Notes under the pieces: model-generated
The model's input: the letters and a program-made list of their open reading frames with translations, nothing else
Databases searched by the model: none
What the model was told of the DNA's origin: nothing
From: Janthinobacterium sp.
Lineage (GTDB): Bacteria > Pseudomonadota > Gammaproteobacteria > Burkholderiales > Burkholderiaceae_D
Reading direction: 5' to 3'
Assembly: GCA_003482555.1 (NCBI GenBank)
Contig: DMYQ01000040.1
Span: 1 to 8,286, forward strand
Length of the DNA: 8,286 nt
Position numbers and translations under genes: made by a program
Part shown: positions 1 through 7,354 of the stretch, in pieces
How positions within the stretch are numbered: position 1 is the first letter of the stretch
How the letters are laid out: each line of letters begins with the position of its first letter

Positions 1-3000
1 AGCCGAAGGGGTCGAAAGGCGTGCCGCGCAAGACCTTGAACCGGGGCCAGCATGCGAAACACCGGCAATATCCAGGCGCCGACGCGGATCTTGCGCGGCA
101 CGTCGGAACCGGGCTTCTTGCGCGCCAGCAGCGGCGGCGCCAAATGGAATTCCAGCTTGAAGTCGCCACCGAAGGACGTCTCGATCTGCTCGCGGAAGGC
201 GGGCGCCGCGTGCATGCGCGCGACCTCGAATTCATCCTTGTATGCCATCACCTTGAACAGGTAGCGCGCCACCGCCTTGGTCAGCGGCGTCTTCGACTGC
301 GCGCCGTCCACCGCCCGCTCGCGTTTTTCGACGGCGGCCACGGCGTCCAGGTAGCGCTGGGCGTAGCGGCTGTCCTGGTACTCGACCAGGCGGCGGCCGC
401 GCAGGGCCAGCATCTCTTCCAGCGAGGCCGGCGCGGCGAACTGGATCACCTTGGCGCGCCCCGGCGCCAGGCTTTCCAGCGCGACGCCGTCGGCGGCCGC
501 CAGCCGGCCCAGGGTGAACGCCTTCTTGTTCATCTCGATGGCGACGTTATTGAGTTCGATGGCGCGCAGCAGGGCCGTCAGACCGACCGGGATCAGGCCG
601 CGCTGCCAGGCGTAGCCGAGCATCAGCATATTCGCCGCGATCGGCTCGCCCAGCAGGCGCGTGGCCGTGTCTTGCGCGTCCAGCGCATACACCTGGCCGG
701 GGCCGACGGCGCGCCGCAACTGCGCGAACAGGCCCGGCATGTCGTTGCTGGCGTCCGGATCGCGGGTGAAGCTGGCGGTCGGGATTTCGCGCTCGTTGGC
801 GATCACGCGGGTGTGCCCGTGACGCATCACGGCCAGCGCGTCCGGCATCGAGCCGACCACCAGGTCGCAGGCCAGGATGGCGTCGGCCTGCTGCAAGTCG
901 ATGCGCACCTGGTTGAGCGCGTCCGGCGAGGCGGCGATGCGCACGTGCGACATCACGGCGCCGCCCTTTTGCGCGAAGCCCATGAAGTCCAGGGTCGAGG
1001 CGCCCTTGCCTTCCAGGTGGGCGGCCATGGTCACCAGCGCGCCGATGGTGACGACGCCGGTGCCGCCGACGCCGGCCACCAGGATTTCAAAGGGCTTGGC
1101 GAAGACGTGGGCCGGCGGCGCCGGATGGGCCGCGATCAGCCGTTCCAGCTCGGCCAGTTCGAGGCGCGCGGCGGCCGGTTTTTTCAGTTCGCCGCCCAGC
1201 ACCGAGACGAAGCTGGGGCAAAAACCCTCGACGCAGGAATAGTCCTTGTTGCAGGAAGCTTGCTCGATCTGGCGCTTGCGCCCGAACGCCGTTTCCAGCG
1301 GCAGCACCGACAGGCAGTTCGACTGCACGCCGCAGTCGCCGCAGCCTTCGCACACTTCCGGGTTGATGACCATGCGCCGCGCCGGGTCGGGAAACTCGGT
1401 GTGGGTGGCGCTGTTCTTCTTGCGCCGGCGGCGCTTTTCGGCGGCGCAGGTCTGGTCGTACACCAGCACCGTCACGCCTTCGATCTCGCGCAACTGGCGC
1501 TGCACCAGATCGAGCTCGCCGCGCTCGTGCAGGGTGACGCCGGCCGGCAGCACCACGTTGGCGTAATTCGCCGTTTCGTCGGTCACCACGACCACCTTGA
1601 CGGCGCCCTCGGTAAGCACCTGCTGCACGATCTGCGCCACGCTCAGGGTGCCGTCGACCGGCTGCCCGCCCGTCATCGCGACGGCGTCGTTGTACAGGAT
1701 CTTGTAGGTGATGTTGGTGCCGGCGGCGATGGCCTGGCGCACGGCCAGGAAGCCGGAGTGGAAATAGGTGCCGTCGCCCAGGTTCTGGAACACGTGCTTC
1801 TTGGCGACGAAGCGCGAGGCCGCGACCCAGGTCACGCCCTCGCCGCCCATCTGGGTCAGGTTGACGGTGTCGCGCTGCATCCAGGTGGCCATGAAGTGGC
1901 AGCCGATGCCGGCCAGCGCGGTGCTGCCCTCGGGAACCTTGGTCGAGGTGTTGTGCGGGCAGCCGGAACAGAAATACGGGGTGCGCACGGCGCCGCCCGG
2001 GTCGGCCAGCAAGTCGGCCGCGCAAAAGGCCGGCAAGTGCTGCCGCAAATCGAGTTGCGGCAGCTTGGGCGCCAGCCAGCGTATCAGCGCCGGCGCGATG
2101 CGCGAAGGCCGCAATTCACCGATCGCCGCCAGCAGCGGCTGGTTCAACAAATCGGTCTTGCCCAGCACTTGCGGGCGGCTCCCGGGCGCCAGGTTATAGA
2201 ACAGTTCCTTGATTTGCTGCTCGATGACGGCGCCCTTTTCCTCGACCACCAGGATTTCGCTCAAGCCGGCGGCGAAGGCGGCCAGGCGCAGCGGTTCCAG
2301 CGGCCAGGTCAGGCCCGGCTTATACAGGCGGATGCCGAGTTCGTTCAAGCGTTCCACGCCCAGGTCCATGCGGCGCAGCGCTTCCATCAAGTCGAGGTGG
2401 GCCTTGCCGGCGCTGATGATGCCCAGGGTGGCGCCCGGCGCGGGGGCCAGCATGCGGTCGATCGAATTGGCGCGGGCGAAGGCGCGCACGGCGTGCAGCT
2501 TTTCCGCCACGCGCTGTTCCAGCTTCAGGCTCGGCAAGTCGGGCCAGCGGTAGTGCAAGCCGTCCGCCGGGGCCGCGTAATCGGTGGGCACGGCGTATTC
2601 CGGCATGGCCGGCAAGTCGATCACGGCGCCGCCTTCGACGGTCTCGGAAATCGCCTTGAAGCCGACCCAGGTGCCGGAATAGCGCGACAGGGCCCAGCCG
2701 TACAGGCCGAATTCCATGTATTCCTGGATATTGGCGGGGTTCAGCACCGGCATGCTCCAGGCGATCAGCGCCTGCTCGCTCTGGTGCGGCATCGAGGAAG
2801 AGACGCAGCCGTGATCGTCGCCCAGCACCACCAGCACGCCGCCGTGCGGCGACGAACCGTAGACGTTGCCGTGCTTGAGGGCGTCGCCCGAGCGATCCAC
2901 GCCCGGGCCCTTGCCGTACCACATGGCGAAGACGCCGTCGACCTTGCGGGTCGGCTCGCTTTCCACCTGTTGCGAGCCGAGCACGGCGGTCGCGCCCAGG

Positions 3001-3305
3001 TCTTCATTGATGGCCGGCAGGAATTCGACGCCGTGCTGTTGCAGCAGCTTTTTCGCGCGCCACATTTCCTGGTCGACGGCGCCCAGCGGCGAGCCGCGGT
3101 AGCCGCTGACGAAGCCGCCGCTATTGACGCCGCGGGCCGCGTCGAGCTTTTTTTGCGTCACCAGCAGGCGCACCAGGGCTTGCGTGCCGGTCAAGAACAC
3201 CCGCCCCGTGACGCGCGTCAGGTTGTCGGCCAGGCGGTAATCCGCATTCACCAAAGCCGCCGCCGCGGCGGGCGCCGCGTCCAACTTGTCTCCATCCATA
3301 AGCAT
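1..3305 (-). CDS. Fused indolepyruvate:ferredoxin oxidoreductase family protein (3' end outside window)
   Basis: This enzyme family oxidatively decarboxylates aryl- or branched-chain 2-oxoacids to acyl-CoA in the cytoplasm, passing electrons to ferredoxin. It is a single-chain fusion of the TPP-binding alpha part and the gamma part. Visible in order: an N-terminal pyrimidine-binding-type region with YRGSPLG near residue 69; CSGCPHN at 446-452; the TPP/Mg motif GDG at 510-512 with NDAVAMTGGQ from 539; an Fe-S cysteine cluster C652, C655, C658, C664, C685, C691, C696; and a gamma domain opening with GVGGTGVV near 745. About 1100 codons are in the window; the family usually has about 1150-1200 residues. 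The ATG at 3305 is chosen because GGAG lies six bases upstream; a second ATG at 3299 is less well placed. It is transcribed away from an Lrp/AsnC regulator, which suits amino-acid catabolism. The last 15 or so codons appear out of frame (see 41-47). The exact substrate cannot be told from sequence. Confidence 0.93.
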   Translation of the reverse strand, partial: MLMDGDKLDAAPAAAAALVNADYRLADNLTRVTGRVFLTGTQALVRLLVTQKKLDAARGVNSGGFVSGYRGSPLGAVDQEMWRAKKLLQQHGVEFLPAINEDLGATAVLGSQQVESEPTRKVDGVFAMWYGKGPGVDRSGDALKHGNVYGSSPHGGVLVVLGDDHGCVSSSMPHQSEQALIAWSMPVLNPANIQEYMEFGLYGWALSRYSGTWVGFKAISETVEGGAVIDLPAMPEYAVPTDYAAPADGLHYRWPDLPSLKLEQRVAEKLHAVRAFARANSIDRMLAPAPGATLGIISAGKAHLDLMEALRRMDLGVERLNELGIRLYKPGLTWPLEPLRLAAFAAGLSEILVVEEKGAVIEQQIKELFYNLAPGSRPQVLGKTDLLNQPLLAAIGELRPSRIAPALIRWLAPKLPQLDLRQHLPAFCAADLLADPGGAVRTPYFCSGCPHNTSTKVPEGSTALAGIGCHFMATWMQRDTVNLTQMGGEGVTWVAASRFVAKKHVFQNLGDGTYFHSGFLAVRQAIAAGTNITYKILYNDAVAMTGGQPVDGTLSVAQIVQQVLTEGAVKVVVVTDETANYANVVLPAGVTLHERGELDLVQRQLREIEGVTVLVYDQTCAAEKRRRRKKNSATHTEFPDPARRMVINPEVCEGCGDCGVQSNCLSVLPLETAFGRKRQIEQASCNKDYSCVEGFCPSFVSVLGGELKKPAAARLELAELERLIAAHPAPPAHVFAKPFEILVAGVGGTGVVTIGALVTMAAHLEGKGASTLDFMGFAQKGGAVMSHVRIAASPDALNQVRIDLQQADAILACDLVVGSMPDALAVMRHGHTRVIANEREIPTASFTRDPDASNDMPGLFAQLRRAVGPGQVYALDAQDTATRLLGEPIAANMLMLGYAWQRGLIPVGLTALLRAIELNNVAIEMNKKAFTLGRLAAADGVALESLAPGRAKVIQFAAPASLEEMLALRGRRLVEYQDSRYAQRYLDAVAAVEKRERAVDGAQSKTPLTKAVARYLFKVMAYKDEFEVARMHAAPAFREQIETSFGGDFKLEFHLAPPLLARKKPGSDVPRKIRVGAWILPVFRMLAPVQGLARHAFRPLR
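41..47 (-). other. Apparent +1 frameshift in the oxidoreductase gene
   Basis: The frame that is intact from 3305 down to about position 48 reads MLAPVQGLARHAF at its end, which does not resemble the family. Dropping one base from the G run at 43-46 (C run on the coding strand) gives MLARFKVLRGTPFDPFG, matching the conserved C-terminal pattern of these enzymes (roughly LAKFRFLRGT-x-DPFG) with no gap. Neither frame meets a stop before the window edge. A homopolymer miscall is the simplest explanation; a real mutation disabling the C-terminus is the alternative. Confidence 0.75.
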
Positions 3306-3311
3306 TTTTTT

Positions 3312-3315
3312 CTCC
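3312..3315 (-). promoter_or_regulatory. Ribosome binding site of the oxidoreductase gene
   Basis: GGAG followed by six A residues and then ATG on the minus strand. The spacing is ideal for the ATG at 3305 and decides between that codon and the in-frame ATG at 3299. Confidence 0.75.
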
Positions 3316-3400
3316 GTGAAAGAGCGCCCTGAGGGCATTATTAGATGGAGAAATGATAGTGCGAGGCAGGCGGATTATTTTTCCTTTCTATCCGCTCTTC

Positions 3401-3409
3401 TGTTACATT
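3401..3409 (+). promoter_or_regulatory. Possible extended -10 promoter element for the Lrp/AsnC-family gene
   Basis: TGTTACATT fits the extended -10 pattern TG-n-TAnnnT and lies about 32 bp before the regulator's start codon. The expected -35 position (around 3381-3386, TTCCTT) is poor, so this is only a candidate. Confidence 0.3.
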
Positions 3410-3420
3410 TCGGAGAGATG

Positions 3421-3435
3421 CACTCAATTTAAGTG
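3421..3435. promoter_or_regulatory. Candidate Lrp/AsnC operator (15-bp palindrome)
   Basis: CACTCAATTTAAGTG is an inverted repeat with one mismatched pair (CACTyAA-w-TTrAGTG) and an AT-rich centre. Length and shape resemble known Lrp/AsnC-family sites. It ends five bases before the regulator's ATG at 3441, where bound protein would block transcription or translation start, pointing to autoregulation. Assignment to this regulator is an inference from position and shape. Confidence 0.5.
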
Positions 3436-3440
3436 AAAAT

Positions 3441-3905
3441 ATGAAAAACCATTCCCTTGATGCCCACTCCGTCAAAATACTTGAGGAATTGCAACAGAAC
3501 AGCCGCATCTCGACCGCCGAGCTGGCGGATAAGATTGGCATTTCGGCCACTCCGTGCTGGCGCCGGCAAAAGGAATTGGAGGAACAGGGATATATCCGGC
3601 GTTACGCGGCCATCGTCGACCGCCGCAAGATCGGGCTGATGGTGTGCTGCCTGGCCAACGTCTCGCTGAACCGGCACTCGGCCGGCGTGGTGGCCGGCTT
3701 TGAGAGTGCGATGCAGGCGCGCAGCGAAGTGATCGAGTGTTATGAAACCACCGGCTCGGACTACATGGTGAAGGTGATCGTGCCCGACATGGAGGCTTAC
3801 CAGAATTTCTTGCACGAAGTGCTGTTCAAGCTGGAAGGGGTGGGACAGGTGAATACCAGCGTCACCCTGCGCGAAGTCAAGTACGAGACGGCGCTGCCCC
3901 TGTAG
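3441..3905 (+). CDS. Lrp/AsnC family transcriptional regulator
   Basis: A 154-residue protein of normal size for the family. Residues about 5-60 form the winged helix-turn-helix: an opening helix (LDAHSVKILEELQQNSR), the turn (STAELADKIGIS, 24-35) and the recognition helix from T37 to Q49, followed by GYIRRYAAIVD. Residues about 65-150 form the RAM (AsnC ligand-binding) domain, with the characteristic TTGSDYMVKV at 103-112. Family members assemble into dimers to octamers and respond to amino acids. Transcription diverges from the 2-oxoacid oxidoreductase, so it likely controls that gene and itself in response to an amino acid such as an aromatic or branched-chain one; the ligand is not visible in the sequence. 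The Shine-Dalgarno site is weak: GGAGAG at 3412-3417 is too far from ATG 3441, and only a purine-rich AAGTGAAAA is close. The gene converges with the helicase gene. Confidence 0.93.
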   Translation: MKNHSLDAHSVKILEELQQNSRISTAELADKIGISATPCWRRQKELEEQGYIRRYAAIVDRRKIGLMVCCLANVSLNRHSAGVVAGFESAMQARSEVIECYETTGSDYMVKVIVPDMEAYQNFLHEVLFKLEGVGQVNTSVTLREVKYETALPL

Positions 3906-3914
3906 GGCGCCGTC
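3887..3914 (+). terminator. Hairpin spanning the stop codon of the Lrp/AsnC-family gene
   Basis: GACGGCGC (3887-3894) pairs perfectly with GCGCCGTC (3907-3914) around a 12-nt loop that contains the TAG stop at 3903-3905. No T-run follows (the next bases are CCCTACC), so it is not a standard intrinsic terminator. It may mark the transcript end or only reflect GC-rich sequence. Confidence 0.25.
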
Positions 3915-3916
3915 CC

Positions 3917-4020
3917 CTACCTTGCGCTGAAATGAATGGTCACGATGCCGGAATCACTGCCCACGTTCGTCTGGAATAATCAGGAAGCGAACCTGGTCTG
4001 GCAGGGCCGGAAAATGCCAG
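3917..4020 (-). pseudogene. Possible C-terminal remnant of a disrupted minus-strand gene
   Basis: Just past the helicase stop, one minus-strand frame reads WHFPALPDQVRFLIIPDERG before a stop at 3954-3956. A second frame, offset by one base, continues with SDSGIVTIHFSAR to a TAG at 3917-3919. Removing one base near 3957-3963 joins them into a single protein-like tail ending 12 bp from the convergent regulator. Composition and pattern look like coding sequence, but the family is not recognised and chance cannot be excluded for so short a stretch. If real, the helicase gene sits where this gene's 5' part used to be. Confidence 0.3.
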
Positions 4021-7000
4021 TCAGTTGGCAATGACGGGAACAGCATCGGCAAGCTTCTTCCCGAACACGGTTTGCGACCAATCGTGCCGGCTCCCGATCA
4101 CATACAGTCGACGTTTTGCTCGCGTTACCGCGACATTGATGATGTTCGGCCGGCTTCCCGCCCAGTTCCTGGCCCCGGGCGTTTTACCACCCAGGACGAA
4201 GACCACCGATTCGCACTCCTTACCCTGAAACGTGTGAACGGTGCCTACATGGTCTTTTAGCCATTTCGCCACCGTCTCTTCATCAACCTCGTTCGCCCAT
4301 TCGTCCATGCGGTCGCGCAAGGCCTCGTTCAATCCTTGTGCGACGGATTTGAAGGGCGAAATCAGAAAAATATCGGGAAGCCCGTCAGATTTATCAAGCC
4401 AGCCGTTCTTGGCATATTTGACCACGATATCGACGGCCGCACCGCCTTCGGCAGCGCTGTAGTGCTCGTCAAAATCGCCAGGCGCAAAATCATGCCACCG
4501 CGAAACACCCAACAATGGCCGCGCAATCGTTGCCGTTTTTTCGTCCGCGCGCGGCGGCCCAAATACCATTTTCGAGTTGTACGCAATATCGTTCGATAGC
4601 GAAAACATAGGGTCGGCACATCGCCGATGAACCCGCAATGGCGCGCCGACCCAGAGGTCACTGCCATCGTACTGGACGACATTCGCGCCGAAGCTGTTGC
4701 CGCGATCCGCAAGATGCTGTGCGGAATAGGCTGTCAACATGTGCTCTTCCGGCGCGCAGTGGTAGCTGAGCATTCCGAAGTCCAGATTTTTATCCATCTT
4801 GATAACAGGTTCGACCTGGAGTGGGTCACCGACAATGAGCGCGCGCTTCGAGCGCCATATTGCACCGAGCGCGTGAGAGGGAACCGCCTGCCCCGCCTCG
4901 TCGACGAGGAGGAGACCGATCTGCCCCTCTCCCAAATGGGAAAAACAGCGGGATATCGAGGCAAAGGTGCTTGAGACCACAGGTACGGCCAAGAAAAATG
5001 TCGCCCACAGGTGCTGTGCCATCTTTGGAAGATGCGGCTGTATGTAGGCATCTTGTCCCAGCATCGCAAGGGCGAGCCGGAAATTGGTTGCGAACGGCTT
5101 CCCGGCATTCTTTAAAAATGCCTTGTGCAGGTGCATTGCCGCCACAAAGACATCGGCACGGGCGGCATGGTAAGTCGCGTTGCTTCGGGGCAGAGACTTT
5201 TGCTGTTCTTCGACTGACAGTTTTCCAAATGCCACCGGGTCGAACGCCGCCGTTCCCAATGCATCGCTTAGCGCGAGACGTACCCGCTCAAGGCAAGAGA
5301 CTTCGTTCTGACAGGAGATCAGCGCCTCCTGTGCGATTCGGAGCGCGGCCGAAGCCGCGGCCGCTTCCGTGATGGCCTGAACACGCGAACGCTTAAGGGT
5401 GGAGCGACCTTCTCTCAGCTTATCGTATTCATCCGAGAGTTCACTTTGTTGCGCCTTGAATTGTTCGAAACTCCTTCCCCGAAACAAACGTCCAATGAGT
5501 TGGCGCCACCATGGCCATTCGAGCGTCTGCAGTTCCCGCTCCTTCAAATTGAAGGTCAAGGCATCCGCATTCGTTTGGGTGAGCCCATCGATCGACTGGA
5601 GGGCTGTTTCAGCCAACTGATTTCGCCCACTTGCCGCCGCCTCGGCCGCCTGGCAAACGGCAAGTCCGCCATGCGCACTTGCCAGGGCCTGCAGAGCCGC
5701 GTCGTGCTGTGCAATCGCATCTTGAATTTCCACGACCCTGGCCACGGCGGTGTTAAATTTCGTCCTCGCGCTGGCCCAATCCAGGTCGGCCGCCGGAATT
5801 TTGTCGAGTTCATGGGCAAGACCAAACTTCCCGAATCTCCCCAGTCGGCCCGCCACATGATTGCGATTCTTCTTGTTCCCGAGCGGAACCGAAACAAGCC
5901 CCCAACACCTTAGTTGTGCCTGCTCCTGCTCGCCCGGTTCGTCGTCGTTGAACTCTGCGGCCGGGGCATCATTGGGCTCAGGGCCAATTCCGCTTTTTTT
6001 TCCGTGTTTGTCCTTTTCTTCGTTAAGAATGGATTCCGCGGTCGCCGAAAAATAGTCGAACTCGCACTCATCCAGCAAGAGCGGTTGCGGGAAAACCTTT
6101 TCAAGATTCGGCAAGTCCAGGGAAATGTTCTCGACCGCCTTGTTGTTCGCGCTGGCGACGACAATACCGCAATCCAGAAGCCTTTCATCGACAAAAAAAA
6201 TGGGGCCTTTTATGACACCGCTCACAGGGTTTGCTGGATATTCGACCAGCGTGGGGCTTCGAGAAAACGCCAGTTCGGGATGACTGAATTGGGCAAGTAT
6301 CTTTGCCCGCTCGACCACACGCGCGGCGATGACATCCATCAAAAGAGTCGTCTTACCCGTGCCAGGCGGGCCGTTGACGGAAAATATGCCTCCCTTGGCC
6401 AGCGTTTCCAAGCCTTTGTTGACGGCGACCTGCTGCATAAGAAAAAGCGGGAATTTTGTTGGCCAACGCCCGACTGGAAACCGTCGCGTGTCAAGCGCCG
6501 CATTCACCGCATCAAACTTTGTGACATCGAGCCGCACCGATGTATGCTCATGGCCATCCAGGTATTCCTGAATTTGGTTTGAACCTGGCCCCCGCTCGGC
6601 GTCCAGGCGCATCCTCTCCAGGTCATCCAGATAAAACGAATTGATGGGATCCATTTCAGGCACCCGCGACAATTTCTTTCCTTTCCAATCCAGCAGCGAG
6701 ACCTTGTGCGCACAGAGCTGCGCCCGCGCCAGCAATTCGCAGGGCTGCCAACCGATCTCGTCGATGAGAAATCCGCTTACTTGCTCAAACCAGCCCGCGT
6801 CGGCGATGCACGCCGGCGAAGTCGACGACAAGGCTTGAACCTTTTGCCGCAACGCGTCCAGCACCGTGGAATAGCCGATTCTCCGCTTGTTTTTTCGCTC
6901 AGCGAACGCGACGGCAAATGCAGCCAACTGCAGTGAAGATGTGACCGGCTGTCCATTCGCGGAAATCTCTATCGCGCAAAGAAATGTGTTTCCGCTCGAG

Positions 7001-7284
7001 GGGCGCACGTGGTTGCCGCCAAAGGTATCGCCATCGGGCACCACCCGAAACATGTCAACCAACTCACGCTCGAGCACCTTCTTTTCGACCAAGCCAAAAA
7101 AAACGAAATACTTGTGGTCGTCGTCGGCCGGAGTCGGCGGCGTAGTCAGGGGACGCGACCATGGGAGGTCTTCGGCATAGCGCAAGACGAAGTTTGGGCG
7201 CTTCCCTGGCTTCGGGATGTCAGGGTACATCAGCGCTTCCACGTCAAACCAATAGCGTAGCGTATTGACATATTTGGCGGACAT
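4021..7284 (-). CDS. SF1 (UPF1/DNA2-like) helicase-type AAA ATPase, stand-alone accessory gene
   Basis: A 1087-residue putative ATP-dependent DNA or RNA helicase or translocase. Core motifs in order: GRWP and a Q-motif-like MQQVAVN near 272-289; Walker A GPPGTGKTT at 305-313; motif Ia ASANNKAVEN from 377; motif II DEAGQ at 795-799; motif III GDPLQVEP from 819; motif IV ISPFK near 975-979; motif V HTFQGKE near 1017-1023; motif VI VTRAKRRLYVIG near 1053-1064. All catalytic residues look intact (K311, D795/E796, Q823, R1055). The first 280 residues match no domain I can name. Between motifs Ia and II is a long insertion with an acidic low-complexity stretch (about 438-460), LGNKKNR at 468-474, and two helical segments (about 505-570 and 605-675) around an aromatic-basic WPWWRQLIGRLFRG. 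No nuclease domain is evident. The ATG at 7284 is fixed by an in-frame stop at 7314-7312; its ribosome site is weak. Lower GC and unrelated neighbours suggest transfer. Confidence 0.85.
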   Translation of the reverse strand: MSAKYVNTLRYWFDVEALMYPDIPKPGKRPNFVLRYAEDLPWSRPLTTPPTPADDDHKYFVFFGLVEKKVLERELVDMFRVVPDGDTFGGNHVRPSSGNTFLCAIEISANGQPVTSSLQLAAFAVAFAERKNKRRIGYSTVLDALRQKVQALSSTSPACIADAGWFEQVSGFLIDEIGWQPCELLARAQLCAHKVSLLDWKGKKLSRVPEMDPINSFYLDDLERMRLDAERGPGSNQIQEYLDGHEHTSVRLDVTKFDAVNAALDTRRFPVGRWPTKFPLFLMQQVAVNKGLETLAKGGIFSVNGPPGTGKTTLLMDVIAARVVERAKILAQFSHPELAFSRSPTLVEYPANPVSGVIKGPIFFVDERLLDCGIVVASANNKAVENISLDLPNLEKVFPQPLLLDECEFDYFSATAESILNEEKDKHGKKSGIGPEPNDAPAAEFNDDEPGEQEQAQLRCWGLVSVPLGNKKNRNHVAGRLGRFGKFGLAHELDKIPAADLDWASARTKFNTAVARVVEIQDAIAQHDAALQALASAHGGLAVCQAAEAAASGRNQLAETALQSIDGLTQTNADALTFNLKERELQTLEWPWWRQLIGRLFRGRSFEQFKAQQSELSDEYDKLREGRSTLKRSRVQAITEAAAASAALRIAQEALISCQNEVSCLERVRLALSDALGTAAFDPVAFGKLSVEEQQKSLPRSNATYHAARADVFVAAMHLHKAFLKNAGKPFATNFRLALAMLGQDAYIQPHLPKMAQHLWATFFLAVPVVSSTFASISRCFSHLGEGQIGLLLVDEAGQAVPSHALGAIWRSKRALIVGDPLQVEPVIKMDKNLDFGMLSYHCAPEEHMLTAYSAQHLADRGNSFGANVVQYDGSDLWVGAPLRVHRRCADPMFSLSNDIAYNSKMVFGPPRADEKTATIARPLLGVSRWHDFAPGDFDEHYSAAEGGAAVDIVVKYAKNGWLDKSDGLPDIFLISPFKSVAQGLNEALRDRMDEWANEVDEETVAKWLKDHVGTVHTFQGKECESVVFVLGGKTPGARNWAGSRPNIINVAVTRAKRRLYVIGSRHDWSQTVFGKKLADAVPVIAN

Positions 7285-7324
7285 AGGGTTCTTTCTGACT
7301 CGCCTTTCTATTCAATGAATTTTT

Positions 7325-7354
7325 GGATATGACGGCGACCTGAAAACGTCAGGG
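7325..7354 (-). promoter_or_regulatory. Candidate helicase promoter overlapping an inverted repeat
   Basis: On the minus strand CTGACG (7353-7348), a 17-bp spacer and TATCCA (7330-7325) form a weak sigma-70-like promoter with a leader of about 35 nt before the ATG at 7284. The -35 element lies within the perfect inverted repeat CCTGA-AAACG-TCAGG (7340-7354), which could be an operator. Matches to consensus are only moderate (4/6 and 3/6). Confidence 0.25.

Larger units (their letters stand above)
3306..3440. promoter_or_regulatory. Divergent intergenic control region between oxidoreductase and Lrp-type regulator
   Basis: This is 135 bp of relatively AT-rich sequence between two genes that start back to back, so both promoters must lie here or within the gene starts. 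It contains the palindrome at 3421-3435 and an extended -10-like element at 3401-3409. No convincing complete sigma-70 promoter is visible for the minus-strand gene. The arrangement is typical of a regulator controlling a neighbouring divergent catabolic gene. Confidence 0.6.

Noticed and set aside
21..3332. A 1103-codon open frame on the plus strand
   Set aside because: It is an antisense shadow of the minus-strand oxidoreductase. The translation is rich in His, Arg, Gln and Ala with no recognisable domain, while the minus strand carries all family motifs.
3418..3432. ATG CAC TCA ATT TAA as a tiny leader ORF before the Lrp/AsnC-family gene
   Set aside because: It has only four codons, and GGAGAG is directly against its ATG, too close to act as a ribosome site. 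The stretch is better explained by the palindrome it overlaps.
6420..7343. Exact 13-bp repeat TGACGGCGACCTG at 6420-6432 and 7331-7343
   Set aside because: One copy is inside helicase coding sequence, the other upstream of the gene. A single 13-mer repeat in a GC-rich 8-kb window is not surprising.
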